Source of the DNA: Chelativorans sp. Marseille-P2723
GTDB lineage: Bacteria > Pseudomonadota > Alphaproteobacteria > Rhizobiales > Rhizobiaceae
Direction: 5' to 3'
DNA length: 64,000 nucleotides
Assembly: GCF_902809845.1 (NCBI RefSeq)
Contig: NZ_CADDWI010000009.1
Coordinates: 124,001-188,000, forward strand
The notes under the pieces are model-generated. The model was not told the origin of the DNA. It saw only the letters and a program-made list of their open reading frames with translations, and did no database searches. Positions 18,123-27,953 of the stretch are shown here, in pieces. Position 1 is the first letter of the stretch, and each line of letters starts with the position of its first letter. The position numbers were made by a program, and so were the translations under genes.

Positions 18123-19420
18123 TGGAGCCCCTGACCCTTGGCATTGTCGTTCTGGCCGGAATGCTGCTTGCCGTTTTTGCGGGAGTGCCGGTGGGCTACG
18201 CGCTGCTTGGGGCCGGCACGATCGGCTATGCCATTCTCGGGGGCGTCTCGCAGGCTTTGACCCAGATCGGGCTCGTCCTGTGGGACAACGGCACAAATTT
18301 CCTCTTCATCGCTGTGCCGCTCTTCATTCTGATGGGGCAGATCATCTTCCATGCAGGTCTGGCGGACGACATCTTCTCCGTCGCGCAGAGGAGTCTGCGC
18401 CGCTTGCCGGGCGGCCTTGGTATCTCCACGGTACTGGCTTCCGCCGGCTTTGGAGCCGTTACAGGATCGAGCGTTGCTGCTGTCGCCACCATGGGTAACA
18501 TCGCCGTGCCCGAAATGGTGAAGCGCGGCTATTCGGAGAAACTGGCCACAGCATCGGTCGCCAGCGCAGCCACGCTTGCCATTCTGATCCCGCCAAGCAT
18601 TCCGCTGGTCATCTACGGCGTCTGGAGCGAGACGTCGATAGGGGCGCTCTTCATCGCAGGAATCGTCCCCGGCCTGATCCTCACCCTGTTTTTCGCAGCA
18701 GTTCTCCTGCTGCAGCGGCGGCAGTATCCGGCTATCAGCAAAACCCCTGCCCTTCAACCGCGGCGGCTCTCGGCCATGCTTGTCGGCGTTCTGACAATAG
18801 CTGCTGTGGCCGTCATCGTCATCGGCGGGATTTATGCCGGAATATTCACGCCCACGGAAGCATCGGGCGTTGGCGTTCTCGCTGTTGTGATCTTGGCGGC
18901 TTTGTCCAGACGCCTCACCCTTGCCGTGCTAAAAGCTTCCTTGCGGGAAACCGTCAGCACGAGCGCCGCCATTTTCCTGATCCTAGCCGGCGGTGTCGTC
19001 CTGTCGCGTTTTCTGGTCCAGACGCGGTTGACGGAAGCGGTGGTGGGTGTCGTCGCAGGGCCGGACGTCCCGCCTCAAGTGCTCATGCTGGCCCTGGTAC
19101 TTGTCTATCTGTTTCTCGGTGCCATCATGGACACGTTCGGAATGCTCATCCTGACGCTGCCTCTGGTGCTGCCCATTACCGTAGCGCTCGGTTACGATCC
19201 GGTCTGGACAGGCATTTATCTTACCGTCCTGATGGAGATCGCCATGATCACCCCGCCGATCGGTCTCAACGTGTTCATCCTTGAGCGTGCAACAGGTGTG
19301 CCGGCGCAACGAATCTTTACAGGCGTATGGCCCTTTGTAGTCGCTGCTCTTCTGCTCGTCGTGGCGCTCATCTTTTTCCCACAGATTGCGACCTGGCTTC
19401 CGGATACCATGCGACGGTAG
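18122..19420 (+). CDS. dctM: TRAP transporter large permease subunit, DctM family
   Basis: 432 residues, the usual length, with about twelve hydrophobic helices. Family features are PLFILMGQIIFHAGLADDIF, the AGFGAVTGSSVAAVATMG loop (re-entrant hairpin, Na+ site), TLAILIPPSIPLVIYGVW, and in the second repeat FLGAIMDTFGMLILTLPLVLPI and MEIAMITPPIGLNVFIL. It forms the substrate translocation path. It is translationally coupled to dctQ. Confidence 0.93.
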   Translation: MEPLTLGIVVLAGMLLAVFAGVPVGYALLGAGTIGYAILGGVSQALTQIGLVLWDNGTNFLFIAVPLFILMGQIIFHAGLADDIFSVAQRSLRRLPGGLGISTVLASAGFGAVTGSSVAAVATMGNIAVPEMVKRGYSEKLATASVASAATLAILIPPSIPLVIYGVWSETSIGALFIAGIVPGLILTLFFAAVLLLQRRQYPAISKTPALQPRRLSAMLVGVLTIAAVAVIVIGGIYAGIFTPTEASGVGVLAVVILAALSRRLTLAVLKASLRETVSTSAAIFLILAGGVVLSRFLVQTRLTEAVVGVVAGPDVPPQVLMLALVLVYLFLGAIMDTFGMLILTLPLVLPITVALGYDPVWTGIYLTVLMEIAMITPPIGLNVFILERATGVPAQRIFTGVWPFVVAALLLVVALIFFPQIATWLPDTMRR

Positions 19421-19501
19421 GGAACAGCCGCTGGTCCTCAGGGGGGACTTGCCAGCCGAACATCATTTGGAAATGCTTGCCCGGCGATGGGGTTGGAAAA
19501 G

Positions 19502-20305
19502 ATGAGCAAAAGGACCGGTAGGTTACTGGACCAACTCGGCCGTTTCCTAGCACGGCGCCTACAGAAGGAATCGTCCGGCTATCAACCCTACACGCCCTCC
19601 GATCCGGATGTACTGCATCGCTCGCTCGCCCCAGGCGACATCCTCCTGGTGGAGGGCAATACGCATCTTTCGGCTGCGGTCAAATATCTGACCCAATCCA
19701 CCTGGAGCCATGCCGCGCTTTTCGTGGGCGATGCATTGCCAGTGCCCGAGGATGGCGGCGAACGGCCCCGCCTCATCGAGGTTAATCTCGGTGAGGGCTG
19801 CGTTGCCGTCCCCCTTTCGAAGTACCGCACCTACAATACGCGCATCTGCAGGCCAAGCGGGCTGACACCTGAGGACCGCGCCGCGATCATCGCCTTCATG
19901 ATCGAGCGGATCGGGCTGAAGTACGATATGCGCAACATCTTCGATCTCATGCGGTATTTCCTGCCGCAGCCGCCGGTCCCGGTGCGTTGGCGTCGGCGCA
20001 TGCTGGCGCTGGGCTCAGGCGATCCTACCCGCGCCATCTGTTCCTCGCTGATTGCCCAGGCGCTTCAGTCAGTGCGGTATCCAATTCTGCCGCGCATAAA
20101 GGAGCGTCCTGGCCACGCGTCGGCGCAATCAACCTATTCGCGCCAGGAGATCCTCCTAATCCGGCACCATTCGCTCTACACGCCCAGAGATTTCGACCTG
20201 TCACCCTATTTCCAGATCGTCAAGCCGACGCTGAACTTCGGCTTCGATTACAAGGCGCTGCACTGGGAGGAGGCCGGGAATGCCATCGAAGCGGAAGCGG
20301 GATAA
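19502..20305 (+). CDS. YiiX/YebB-like NlpC/P60-superfamily cysteine hydrolase
   Basis: About 267 residues from the ATG at 19502; the ATG at 19487 is also in frame. The circularly permuted papain-like arrangement of YiiX proteins can be seen: GDILLVEGNTHLSAAVKYLTQSTWSHAALFVG, with the HAA histidine first, a Glu in LIEVNLGEGCV, and the catalytic Cys later in AICSSLIAQAL. Such proteins act on amide bonds of lipids or peptides, and the in vivo substrate is unknown. No signal peptide is evident. It lies 81 bases after dctM and need not belong to that operon. Confidence 0.8.
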   Translation: MSKRTGRLLDQLGRFLARRLQKESSGYQPYTPSDPDVLHRSLAPGDILLVEGNTHLSAAVKYLTQSTWSHAALFVGDALPVPEDGGERPRLIEVNLGEGCVAVPLSKYRTYNTRICRPSGLTPEDRAAIIAFMIERIGLKYDMRNIFDLMRYFLPQPPVPVRWRRRMLALGSGDPTRAICSSLIAQALQSVRYPILPRIKERPGHASAQSTYSRQEILLIRHHSLYTPRDFDLSPYFQIVKPTLNFGFDYKALHWEEAGNAIEAEAG

Positions 20306-20435
20306 CCTGGCAGAACTGTTCATGAAGGGCCTGATCGCATTACAGCTCGCACAATGTAGAGCCGGCAGTTAAATGATGCCTTGACATCTCTGCTCATTGC
20401 TTGCTGTTGCCTGGCTGCACTGCTACATGCCGCCC

Positions 20436-22244
20436 ATGACCAACACGCCGCTCAAGAACATCCGCAACTTCTCCATCGTTGCCCACATCGACCATGGGAA
20501 GTCGACGCTCGCCGACCGTCTTATTCAAATGACGGGTTCCCTCCAGGATCGCGAGATGAAGGACCAGCTGCTCGATTCCATGGACATCGAGCGAGAGCGC
20601 GGCATCACCATCAAGGCCAATACTGTACGCCTCGAATATGATGCGCGGAACGGCCAGCACTACGTGCTGAACCTTATCGACACGCCCGGTCACGTGGACT
20701 TTGCCTATGAGGTCTCCCGCTCCCTGGCGGCTTGCGAAGGGTCCCTCCTCGTCGTCGATGCCTCGCAGGGCGTCGAAGCCCAGACGCTTGCCAATGTTTA
20801 CCAGGCGCTCGACAATGACCACGAAATCGTGCCCGTCCTCAACAAGGTCGACCTTCCCGCCGCCGATGCGGAACGCGTGAAGCAGCAGATCGAGGACGTG
20901 ATCGGGCTTGACGCCTCCGACGCCTTGCTCATCTCGGCCAAGACCGGGCTTGGCGTTGGCGACGTGCTGGAGGCGATCGTCCATCGCCTGCCGCCTCCCA
21001 GCGAAGGCGATGCCAAAGCGCCGCTCAAGGCGCTTCTCGTCGATAGCTGGTACGATGCATATCTTGGCGTCATCGTGCTCGTGCGCATCATCGATGGGGT
21101 GCTGAAAAAGGGCCAGACGATCCGGATGATAGGAACGGGCGCGAAATACCCGGTGGAACGGGTCGGCGTCATGACCCCGAAGATGGTCATGGTCGATGAA
21201 CTCGGTCCGGGGGAGATCGGCTTCATCACGGCTTCTATCAAGGAGGTGGCCGATACGCGCGTCGGCGATACAATCACCGAGGACAAGCGGCCCACATCCA
21301 CTCCGCTTCCCGGCTTCAAGCCCGCCCAACCCGTCGTCTTCTGTGGCCTCTTCCCGATCGATGCCGCCGATTTCGAAGATTTGCGCGCGGCCGTGGGCAA
21401 GTTGCGCTTGAATGACGCGAGCTTCACCTACGAGATGGAGACCTCCGCGGCGCTCGGCTTCGGATTCCGGTGCGGCTTTCTAGGTCTCCTCCATCTTGAG
21501 ATCATCCAGGAGCGCCTTTCCCGCGAGTTTAACCTCGATCTGATCGCGACCGCCCCTTCGGTGGTCTACCGTATGAACCTTACAGACGGGAAAACGGTAG
21601 AGCTTCACAATCCAGCCGATATGCCGGACCCCGTGAAGATCGCATCGATTGAGGAGCCCTGGATCCGGGCCACCATCCTCACGCCGGACGAATATCTGGG
21701 TGCAATCCTCAAGCTCTGCCAGGAGCGGCGAGGCATCCAGGTAGACCTTTCCTATGCCGGCACGCGCGCTATGCTCACCTATGACCTGCCGTTGAACGAG
21801 GTGGTTTTCGACTTCTACGATAGGCTTAAATCCATCAGCAAAGGTTATGCATCCTTCGATTACCAGCTTACGGACTATCGCCAGGGCGACCTCGTGAAGA
21901 TGCAGATCCTGGTGAACGGCGAGCCTGTCGACGCACTTTCCTTGCTGGTCCACCGCTCCCAGGCCGAGCGGCGAGGGCGTGCCATGTGCGAGAAGCTGAA
22001 GGAGCTTATCCCGCAGCACATGTTCCAAATTCCTATCCAGGCAGCCATCGGCGGCCGCATCATTGCCCGGGAGACCATTCGGGCGCTGCGTAAGGATGTG
22101 ACGGCGAAGTGCTATGGCGGCGATGTTTCCCGCAAGCGCAAACTTCTGGAAAAGCAGAAGGAAGGCAAGAAGCGGATGCGCCAGTTCGGCAAGGTGGAGA
22201 TTCCGCAGGAAGCATTCATCGAAGCGCTCAAAATGGGCGATTGA
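20436..22244 (+). CDS. lepA: Elongation factor 4 (ribosome back-translocase GTPase)
   Basis: 602 residues from the ATG at 20436, matching the family; an ATG at 20427 is nearly equivalent. GTPase motifs are [14 protein letters not shown] (G1), [10 protein letters not shown] (G2), DTPGHVDF (G3), NKVDLP (G4) and SAKTG (G5). EF-G-like domains III and V are followed by the LepA-specific C-terminal domain ([22 protein letters not shown], and the basic [17 protein letters not shown] tail that reaches the A-site tRNA). It is thought to assist ribosome assembly or to re-mobilise mistranslocated ribosomes. Confidence 0.97.
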   Translation: MTNTPLKNIRNFSIVAHIDHGKSTLADRLIQMTGSLQDREMKDQLLDSMDIERERGITIKANTVRLEYDARNGQHYVLNLIDTPGHVDFAYEVSRSLAACEGSLLVVDASQGVEAQTLANVYQALDNDHEIVPVLNKVDLPAADAERVKQQIEDVIGLDASDALLISAKTGLGVGDVLEAIVHRLPPPSEGDAKAPLKALLVDSWYDAYLGVIVLVRIIDGVLKKGQTIRMIGTGAKYPVERVGVMTPKMVMVDELGPGEIGFITASIKEVADTRVGDTITEDKRPTSTPLPGFKPAQPVVFCGLFPIDAADFEDLRAAVGKLRLNDASFTYEMETSAALGFGFRCGFLGLLHLEIIQERLSREFNLDLIATAPSVVYRMNLTDGKTVELHNPADMPDPVKIASIEEPWIRATILTPDEYLGAILKLCQERRGIQVDLSYAGTRAMLTYDLPLNEVVFDFYDRLKSISKGYASFDYQLTDYRQGDLVKMQILVNGEPVDALSLLVHRSQAERRGRAMCEKLKELIPQHMFQIPIQAAIGGRIIARETIRALRKDVTAKCYGGDVSRKRKLLEKQKEGKKRMRQFGKVEIPQEAFIEALKMGD

Positions 22245-22382
22245 CCGACCCGCCGTCGAAGTGGGGAGCGCCGCATCGAAAGCGGGCGGGACAATTCAAC
22301 GTCAAGCGGGCCCTTAACGGCACCTTAAATTGACGCCTTTAGCGTGCAGCCCTGGTTGCGGCCGGAGGAGCCGGCGGACGCA

Positions 22383-24539
22383 ATGGGGATGAAGCAGGAA
22401 ATGGCCAAGCGGAAAAGGCGCATAGAGCCGAGCTTTGAGAGGCCCGCGGCTCGGCGCCGCGGAGGAGCGCTTTCGGTAAGCCATTCCGACAGGGTGCTGC
22501 CTCCGCAGCGCCGAAGAAAATCTAGCAAGAAGCGGAAATCCCGTCGCGCCAGCCGTGCGCGGCGCAGCGGATTCTTCGGCTTCATGAAAGGCTTCGTCTA
22601 CTGGTCGCTGGTGCTGTCGCTATGGGCGGGGATCGCAGGCATTGGTGTCGCGGCCTTTTATGGCGCACAGATGCCCAGTGCCACGACATGGACAATTCCC
22701 GACCGACCACCCAACGTCAAGATCCTCGCGGTTGACGGCAGCCTGATCGCCAACAGGGGCATGACCGGAGGCGAAGCGGTGGGGCTGCACGAAATGTCGA
22801 CCTTCATTCCGCAGGCGGTAATCGCCATTGAGGACCGGCGCTTCTACTCCCATTTCGGCATCGACCCGATTGGCCTTGCCCGTGCGATGGTGGAGAATGT
22901 CATCCAGGGCCGCCTCACCCAGGGCGGCTCCACCATCACGCAGCAGCTTGCCAAGAACCTGTTCCTTGAGCCTGACCGCACGATCGAGCGCAAGGTGCAG
23001 GAAGTGCTTCTGGCGCTTTGGCTAGAGCACAAATACAACAAGGACCAGATCCTGGAGATGTATCTAAACCGGGTCTATTTCGGGTCCGGAGCCTATGGCG
23101 TGGAGGCCGCCTCACAGCGCTACTTCCATAAGTCCGCTCATGACGTAACGCTTGCCGAAGCGGCGTTGCTGGCGGGTCTGCTCAAGGCTCCCTCGCGCCT
23201 TTCGCCCGCCCGCGACCCCAACGCCGCCGAGGAGCGCGCGCAGGTCGTGCTTTCCGCAATGCGCTCTCAAGGAATGATAGGCGACAGCGAACTGGCCGCA
23301 GCCATCAGCGCGCCGGCCACCCGCGCGGCGGCATACTGGTCGGGATCAGAGCATTATGTCGCCGACCGCGTCATGGAGGAATTGCCCATCCTGATCGGCA
23401 ATATCGAACGGGACGTGGTGGTGCACACCACGATCGATCTTGCACTTCAGAAAGAGGCGGAGCGGACCATACGTCAGCTTATCGATGAAAAGGGCAAGGA
23501 GTTGCACGTCAGCCAGGGCGCGTTCGTCGCCATCGATGGGACGGGCGCCGTGCGGGCGATGGTGGGCGGCTACGATTATGCAAACAGCCAGTTTGACCGC
23601 GCTTCTGAAGCGCGGCGGCAGCCCGGCTCCGCCTTCAAGCCCTTCGTGTTCATGGCCGCACTCGAACAGGGCCGCACTCCCGACAGCGTTCGCAACGACG
23701 CTCCGGTGAAGATCGGCACCTGGACGCCAAACAACTATCGCGGAAAATATCACGGCCCTGTGACGCTTTCGGAAGCACTTGCCCGCTCGCTCAACTCTGT
23801 GGCGGCCCAGCTTGCCATGGAGGCAGGCCCGAAAAAGGTGATTGAGGTTGCCAAGCGAATGGGCATCGAATCGGAATTGCAGTCCAATGCCTCCATCGCT
23901 CTCGGCACCTCGGAAGTGACGCCGCTGGAACTGACGGCCGCCTATATCCCTTTTGCCAATGGCGGATTCCGGCCTCAGGTGCACTTCATCGAACGGGCGA
24001 CTACCACCCAGGACAGGCTTCTCTACAAGCATCAGGGCGGCCGTGCTGTTCGCGTCGCAAGCAGTGAGGTGATTGGCATGATGAACGCCATGATGGCGGA
24101 TACCCTACGCTACGGCAGTGGCAGGGCAGCCGATTTCGGCTGGCCCGCCGCCGGCAAGACCGGGACAACGCAGAGTAGCCGCGATGCTTGGTTTGTCGGC
24201 TACACCTCCAATCTGGTCACCGGCGTCTGGTTCGGCAATGACGACGGTCGCCCGACCAAGGCAACCGGTTCCTCACTGCCAGCCGAAGCATGGCGCAAAT
24301 TCATGTCAGCCGCCCATAAGGGCGTTCCCGCCACCCCCCTTCCCGGCGGCTGGCAACCGGCCGGCCCCCGGGAAGCGCCTCCTATAGTGGAGCAGGCGGT
24401 AGGAAACGCGTCCGAGCGGTTAGAACCCTCCCAAGCCAGCGCCCAACGCTCAAGCAGGCGCCCGGTCCCGCCTGCGGATGTTGGCGGCCCTCCGCAAAAG
24501 CGTCAGCTTTCGATTATGGAAATAATTCTCGGAAATTGA
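22383..24539 (+). CDS. Class A penicillin-binding protein (bifunctional glycosyltransferase/transpeptidase), PBP1A type
   Basis: 718 residues from the ATG at 22383, which has GGAGGAG 12 bases upstream; ATGs at 22344 and 22401 are alternatives. A strongly basic cytoplasmic stretch (KKRKSRRASRARR) precedes a membrane anchor (FVYWSLVLSLWAGIAGIGV). GT51 motifs are IEDRRFYSHFG (catalytic Glu), GGSTITQQLAKNLFL and RKVQEVLLALWLE. Transpeptidase motifs are SAFK (SxxK, nucleophile Ser), SLN (SxN) and KTGTT (KTG), all intact. It polymerises and cross-links peptidoglycan in the periplasm. The C-terminal Pro/Gln-rich tail of about 60 residues has low complexity. Confidence 0.94.
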   Translation: MGMKQEMAKRKRRIEPSFERPAARRRGGALSVSHSDRVLPPQRRRKSSKKRKSRRASRARRSGFFGFMKGFVYWSLVLSLWAGIAGIGVAAFYGAQMPSATTWTIPDRPPNVKILAVDGSLIANRGMTGGEAVGLHEMSTFIPQAVIAIEDRRFYSHFGIDPIGLARAMVENVIQGRLTQGGSTITQQLAKNLFLEPDRTIERKVQEVLLALWLEHKYNKDQILEMYLNRVYFGSGAYGVEAASQRYFHKSAHDVTLAEAALLAGLLKAPSRLSPARDPNAAEERAQVVLSAMRSQGMIGDSELAAAISAPATRAAAYWSGSEHYVADRVMEELPILIGNIERDVVVHTTIDLALQKEAERTIRQLIDEKGKELHVSQGAFVAIDGTGAVRAMVGGYDYANSQFDRASEARRQPGSAFKPFVFMAALEQGRTPDSVRNDAPVKIGTWTPNNYRGKYHGPVTLSEALARSLNSVAAQLAMEAGPKKVIEVAKRMGIESELQSNASIALGTSEVTPLELTAAYIPFANGGFRPQVHFIERATTTQDRLLYKHQGGRAVRVASSEVIGMMNAMMADTLRYGSGRAADFGWPAAGKTGTTQSSRDAWFVGYTSNLVTGVWFGNDDGRPTKATGSSLPAEAWRKFMSAAHKGVPATPLPGGWQPAGPREAPPIVEQAVGNASERLEPSQASAQRSSRRPVPPADVGGPPQKRQLSIMEIILGN

Positions 24540-24667
24540 CGACCTAAGTCTTTTTTCGAGATTCCGAACGGGAACCGGTTGAATTTCCTCTAGGCGACGC
24601 CTTTCTGACGCAACCCGCCTGCACCCGTCGCTTTCTCCGAACGCATCCACTACATAGGGAAAGCTGC

Positions 24668-25429
24668 ATGGAGGATCCGGTGAGCGAGATAGATCATAGA
24701 AAGACGCTGGTTCTGACAGGAGCAAGCCGTGGCATTGGCCATGCGACGGTGAAGAAATTCTCGCGGGAAGGATGGCGCGTCATCACCTGCTCGCGCCAGG
24801 CGTTCACCGAGGACTGCCCCTGGCCGGCCGGCCCGGAGGACCATATCCAGCTTAATCTTTCCGATCAGGAGGGCGTCGGAATCGCTATTGCGGAGATTCG
24901 TCACCGCCTCGCGGCGAATGGAGGCCGACTCGACGCGTTAGTCAACAATGCCGCCATCTCCCCGAAGCTGGAAGGTGGCAACCGCATGAACTCCATTGAC
25001 ACTCCCATGCATGTCTGGCGCGATGTCTTTCAGGTGAATTTCTTTGCACCAATCATGCTGGCGCGCGGTCTGTTCAAGGAGCTGGCTGCTGCCAAAGGTT
25101 CCATCGTCAATGTCACGTCCATTGTCGGCAGCCGCGTCCATCCCTTCGCCGGAACCGCCTACGCGACGTCGAAGGCGGCGCTGGCCGCGCTCACCCGCGA
25201 AATGGCCGCCGATTTCGGCCCCAACGGTATCCGCGTCAACGCCATTGCGCCGGGTGAGATCGAAACCTCCATCCTTTCACCCGGCACGGAGAAGCTGGTG
25301 GAGACACTTCCGCTGCGGCGTCTTGGCCAAACTTCCGAAGTAGCCGACACCATCTTCTTCCTGTGCTCGCCGAACGCCTCTTACGTGACCGGCGCTGAGA
25401 TCCACATCAATGGCGGGCAGCATGTCTGA
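24668..25429 (+). CDS. SDR family NAD(P)-dependent oxidoreductase
   Basis: 253 residues. Classical short-chain dehydrogenase motifs are TGASRGIG at residues 17-24 (cofactor Gly-rich loop), NNAA, the catalytic Ser in VNVTSIVGS, and YATSK (Tyr and Lys). RVNAIAPGEIETSIL follows the active site, and AEIHINGGQHV ends the protein, as in FabG-like enzymes. The residue that would select the cofactor is in the CSRQAF segment, where the Arg hints at NADP(H) (inference). The substrate is unknown. It stands alone downstream of the PBP gene. Confidence 0.88.
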   Translation: MEDPVSEIDHRKTLVLTGASRGIGHATVKKFSREGWRVITCSRQAFTEDCPWPAGPEDHIQLNLSDQEGVGIAIAEIRHRLAANGGRLDALVNNAAISPKLEGGNRMNSIDTPMHVWRDVFQVNFFAPIMLARGLFKELAAAKGSIVNVTSIVGSRVHPFAGTAYATSKAALAALTREMAADFGPNGIRVNAIAPGEIETSILSPGTEKLVETLPLRRLGQTSEVADTIFFLCSPNASYVTGAEIHINGGQHV

Positions 25430-25540
25430 CCAATACGGCAGATAGGGCAGCATCAACGGGGCGTATAGCTTTGCGCGCCTCAAGAGGTAGATGCGAGCTT
25501 GGATAAGTCGGCGTTTCATGCGGACATGAGCGTGCCTTCG

Positions 25541-25990
25541 CTACGCTCGGGTTAGCATATTCTCGATGTCGAAGACGGTGTGGTTGGTAAGCGTCTTGGG
25601 AATTTCCCCCACGACGCGCGCTTCGACTTCCTTATGCAGCGCCTTGCGCAGTGTGCCGAGCACTGTTGGCGGCGCTATCAGCACGATCTTGTCGAACCGG
25701 CCCCGGTGAGCAAGGCTGTAAAGACGTCCGGCGATTTCGTCCGCAAAGCGCTCCTTTTCGACCCGATGCCAATCTGTTTCCTCAAACCCGCTTTTGTGAG
25801 GCGCAGCCGTATCGAAATGGCGGCCTGGACGGTCAGTCCCCTGCTCACGGGTCGGCGGATTCTCGTCGTGCATTTCCCGCACGACTTCAAGGTTGGGGTA
25901 TACAGCATCCCCTTCATTGCGCAGGAAAAGCGCCTTCTCGCCATCGGCGACCAGCAACCATATCCCATGTTCCAGCCGGACTCCCGCCAT
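25541..25990 (-). CDS. Host attachment family protein (PF10116-like)
   Basis: 149 residues from the ATG at 25988-25990, chosen because GGAG lies six bases upstream and because family members begin close to HGIWLLVADGEKALFLRN. A longer frame extends to 26092. The C-terminal half (DKIVLIAPPTVLGTLRKALHKEV, and the terminal LTNHTVFDIENML) matches the 'protein required for attachment to host cells' family of rhizobia, in which genetic evidence for attachment is thin. The fold resembles the eRF1 domain 2/baeRF group. It is convergent with the SDR gene. Confidence 0.8.
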   Translation of the reverse strand: MAGVRLEHGIWLLVADGEKALFLRNEGDAVYPNLEVVREMHDENPPTREQGTDRPGRHFDTAAPHKSGFEETDWHRVEKERFADEIAGRLYSLAHRGRFDKIVLIAPPTVLGTLRKALHKEVEARVVGEIPKTLTNHTVFDIENMLTRA

Positions 25991-26199
25991 GTCGTTCTCC
26001 ATTGACTCTTTCATCAAGCAAACGCGCGCAGTGACGCGACGTTCCAACAGGGAGGCGAATCCAGAGGAGGGATGTTTTTTCCTTCGGGTCAATGGCGGCG
26101 CAAAAGCGATTGCCCGCCGTAAGTTCCGGCGCGACTGGGTTTCTTCTGAAAACCGGTTCGGGCAGGCACAATCCTCGCATCAAGCAGGAACCTCCCGGC

Positions 26200-27639
26200 A
26201 TGACACCAGAGCCGACAAAGCTGAATGCATTTCCGATTTTCATGCGGGTGGAAGGTCGCCCCGTCGTGATCGTCGGCAGTGGCGAAGAGGCGCTCGCGAA
26301 AGCGAGGCTTCTGGCGCAATCGAGCGCAAGGATAACCATCCTGGCGGAAAAGCCGGAACCGACATTGACTGCATGGGCGGCGATGAATGGGGTCACCCTG
26401 CTCTCGCCTTATGAGTCAGCTCTTTTGCAAGGGGCTGTTCTCGTTTTCGCGGCCACGGGCAAAGAGGATGCCGACCGGGCGGTCGTTGAGGATGCACGTG
26501 CACTTTCTATTCCCGTAAACGCGGTTGACAGGCCAGAGCTTTGTGACTTTTTCACCCCAGCACTCGTCAATCGGGCTCCAGTGGCCGTCGCCGTTGGCAC
26601 GGAAGGGGCAGGTCCTGTCCTTGCCCAGATAATCCGCAGCCGGATCGAGCAAATGCTTTCGCCTTCGCTTGGCCAACTTGCCCTGCTTGCAGCGTCCTAT
26701 CGGGAAGCGGTCGAGCAGCATGTCACAAGGGGCGCTGCCTGCCGCCGCTATTGGCGAAGCTTTTTCACGGGTTCTCCCGCGCGATCGGTCGAAGCAGGCA
26801 ATCAAGAACGAGCGGCTTGGGCGGCCGAGCGCCTGCTTCAAACCCAGGGTGTCGAGGAAGGCCACGTTGCGCTGGTGGGTGCAGGTCCTGGAGCGGAAGA
26901 CCTTCTTACGCTTCGCGCCCAGCGCCTTCTCATGGAAGCGGATGTCATCGTGCACGATGCCCTCGTGCCCGAAGCGGTAATTGCCATGGGAAGACGCGAT
27001 GCAGAGCGCATCGCAGCAGGCAAGCGCAAGGGCTGCCATTCGAAGACGCAGGATGAGATCAACGCGCTTCTCGTCAGGCTTGCGCGTGAAGGCAAGCGCG
27101 TGGTGCGGCTCAAATCCGGCGACCCCCTGATCTTCGGGCGCGCAGGCGAGGAGCTGGCCGCGCTGCGCGAAGCGGGCGTTTCCTATGAAGTGGTGCCGGG
27201 CGTCACCGCCGCCTTTGCCGCCGCCGCCGATTTCGAACTATCCCTCACACTGCGCGGTGTGGCCTCTTCCCTCGTGTTCACCACCGGACACGATTTGAAA
27301 GGTGGTCCGCTGCCGGATTGGGCGAGGCTGGCCATCGATGGGGCAACCGTTGCCGTCTATATGGGACGTTCCAGCGCAGCCGAAGTGGCGGGCCGGCTCC
27401 AGAAGGCCGGGCTTTCCCCCGATACGGCAGTGGCCGTCGTTGAAAATGCAAGCCTTGTAAACCGCAGGCTCTTCCACGGGACCCTTTCGGACCTGCCTGC
27501 CCTTGCCAGCCGCACAGACATTCCCGGCCCGGTGCTGACCATCATTGGCGATGCTGTTGCAGGGGCGAACTTTACACGCTCCGTGCCGCTCGCAACACAG
27601 AACATCTTTAGCCCCGAAGCGGAGAAACACGAGCGATGA
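26200..27639 (+). CDS. cysG: Siroheme synthase (trifunctional CysG)
   Basis: 479 residues from the ATG at 26200; an in-frame upstream extension to 26092 is unlike the family. The N-terminal part is the precorrin-2 dehydrogenase/sirohydrochlorin ferrochelatase (FPIFMRVEGRPVVIVGSGEEALAKARLL). The C-terminal part from about residue 225 is the uroporphyrinogen-III C-methyltransferase (VALVGAGPGAEDLLTLRAQRLL, RLKSGDPLIFGRAGEE, VVPGVTAA). It makes siroheme, the cofactor of the sulfite reductase encoded two genes downstream. The stop overlaps the DUF2849 start (ATGA). Confidence 0.95.
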   Translation: MTPEPTKLNAFPIFMRVEGRPVVIVGSGEEALAKARLLAQSSARITILAEKPEPTLTAWAAMNGVTLLSPYESALLQGAVLVFAATGKEDADRAVVEDARALSIPVNAVDRPELCDFFTPALVNRAPVAVAVGTEGAGPVLAQIIRSRIEQMLSPSLGQLALLAASYREAVEQHVTRGAACRRYWRSFFTGSPARSVEAGNQERAAWAAERLLQTQGVEEGHVALVGAGPGAEDLLTLRAQRLLMEADVIVHDALVPEAVIAMGRRDAERIAAGKRKGCHSKTQDEINALLVRLAREGKRVVRLKSGDPLIFGRAGEELAALREAGVSYEVVPGVTAAFAAAADFELSLTLRGVASSLVFTTGHDLKGGPLPDWARLAIDGATVAVYMGRSSAAEVAGRLQKAGLSPDTAVAVVENASLVNRRLFHGTLSDLPALASRTDIPGPVLTIIGDAVAGANFTRSVPLATQNIFSPEAEKHER

Positions 27640-27944
27640 AATTGCTGGCGGCAAATCGTCTGGCCGATGGGGAAGCGGTCTGGCTCGGACCTGACGGCCA
27701 ATGGGTGGAAGATATCAGCGCGGCCGAAGTCGCCCGCGATGCCGATAGCGCAGATCGTCTTGAACGCATTGGGCATGAAGCCTTTCTGCGCAATGAAGTG
27801 GTCGATCTGGAGCTTATCGAGGTCGAGATCGTCAATGGCCAGGTGCGCCCCGCGCGCCTGCGCGAACGCATTCGTGCTGCAGGTCCATCCATCCATCCCG
27901 GTCTTGGCAAACAGGCGCGCAAGAGCGCCTTCACTCTGATCTAG
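27636..27944 (+). CDS. DUF2849 domain protein of the sulfite-reduction operon
   Basis: 102 residues, cytoplasmic, with no membrane segment or metal motif. LAANRLADGEAVWLGPDGQWVEDI and the C-terminal VRPARLRERIRAAGPSIHPGLGKQ match DUF2849, which is found almost always between cysG and cysI in alphaproteobacteria. A role as accessory to sulfite reductase (for example as a small partner protein) is inferred only from this conserved position. It is coupled to cysG by a four-base overlap and followed by cysI after 9 bases. Confidence 0.88.
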   Translation: MKLLAANRLADGEAVWLGPDGQWVEDISAAEVARDADSADRLERIGHEAFLRNEVVDLELIEVEIVNGQVRPARLRERIRAAGPSIHPGLGKQARKSAFTLI

Positions 27945-27953
27945 GAGGCGCCC

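Noticed and set aside
24540-24667. Terminator after the penicillin-binding protein gene (T6 tract at about 24550)
   Set aside because: The only stem before the T tract is three base pairs, which is too weak to call.
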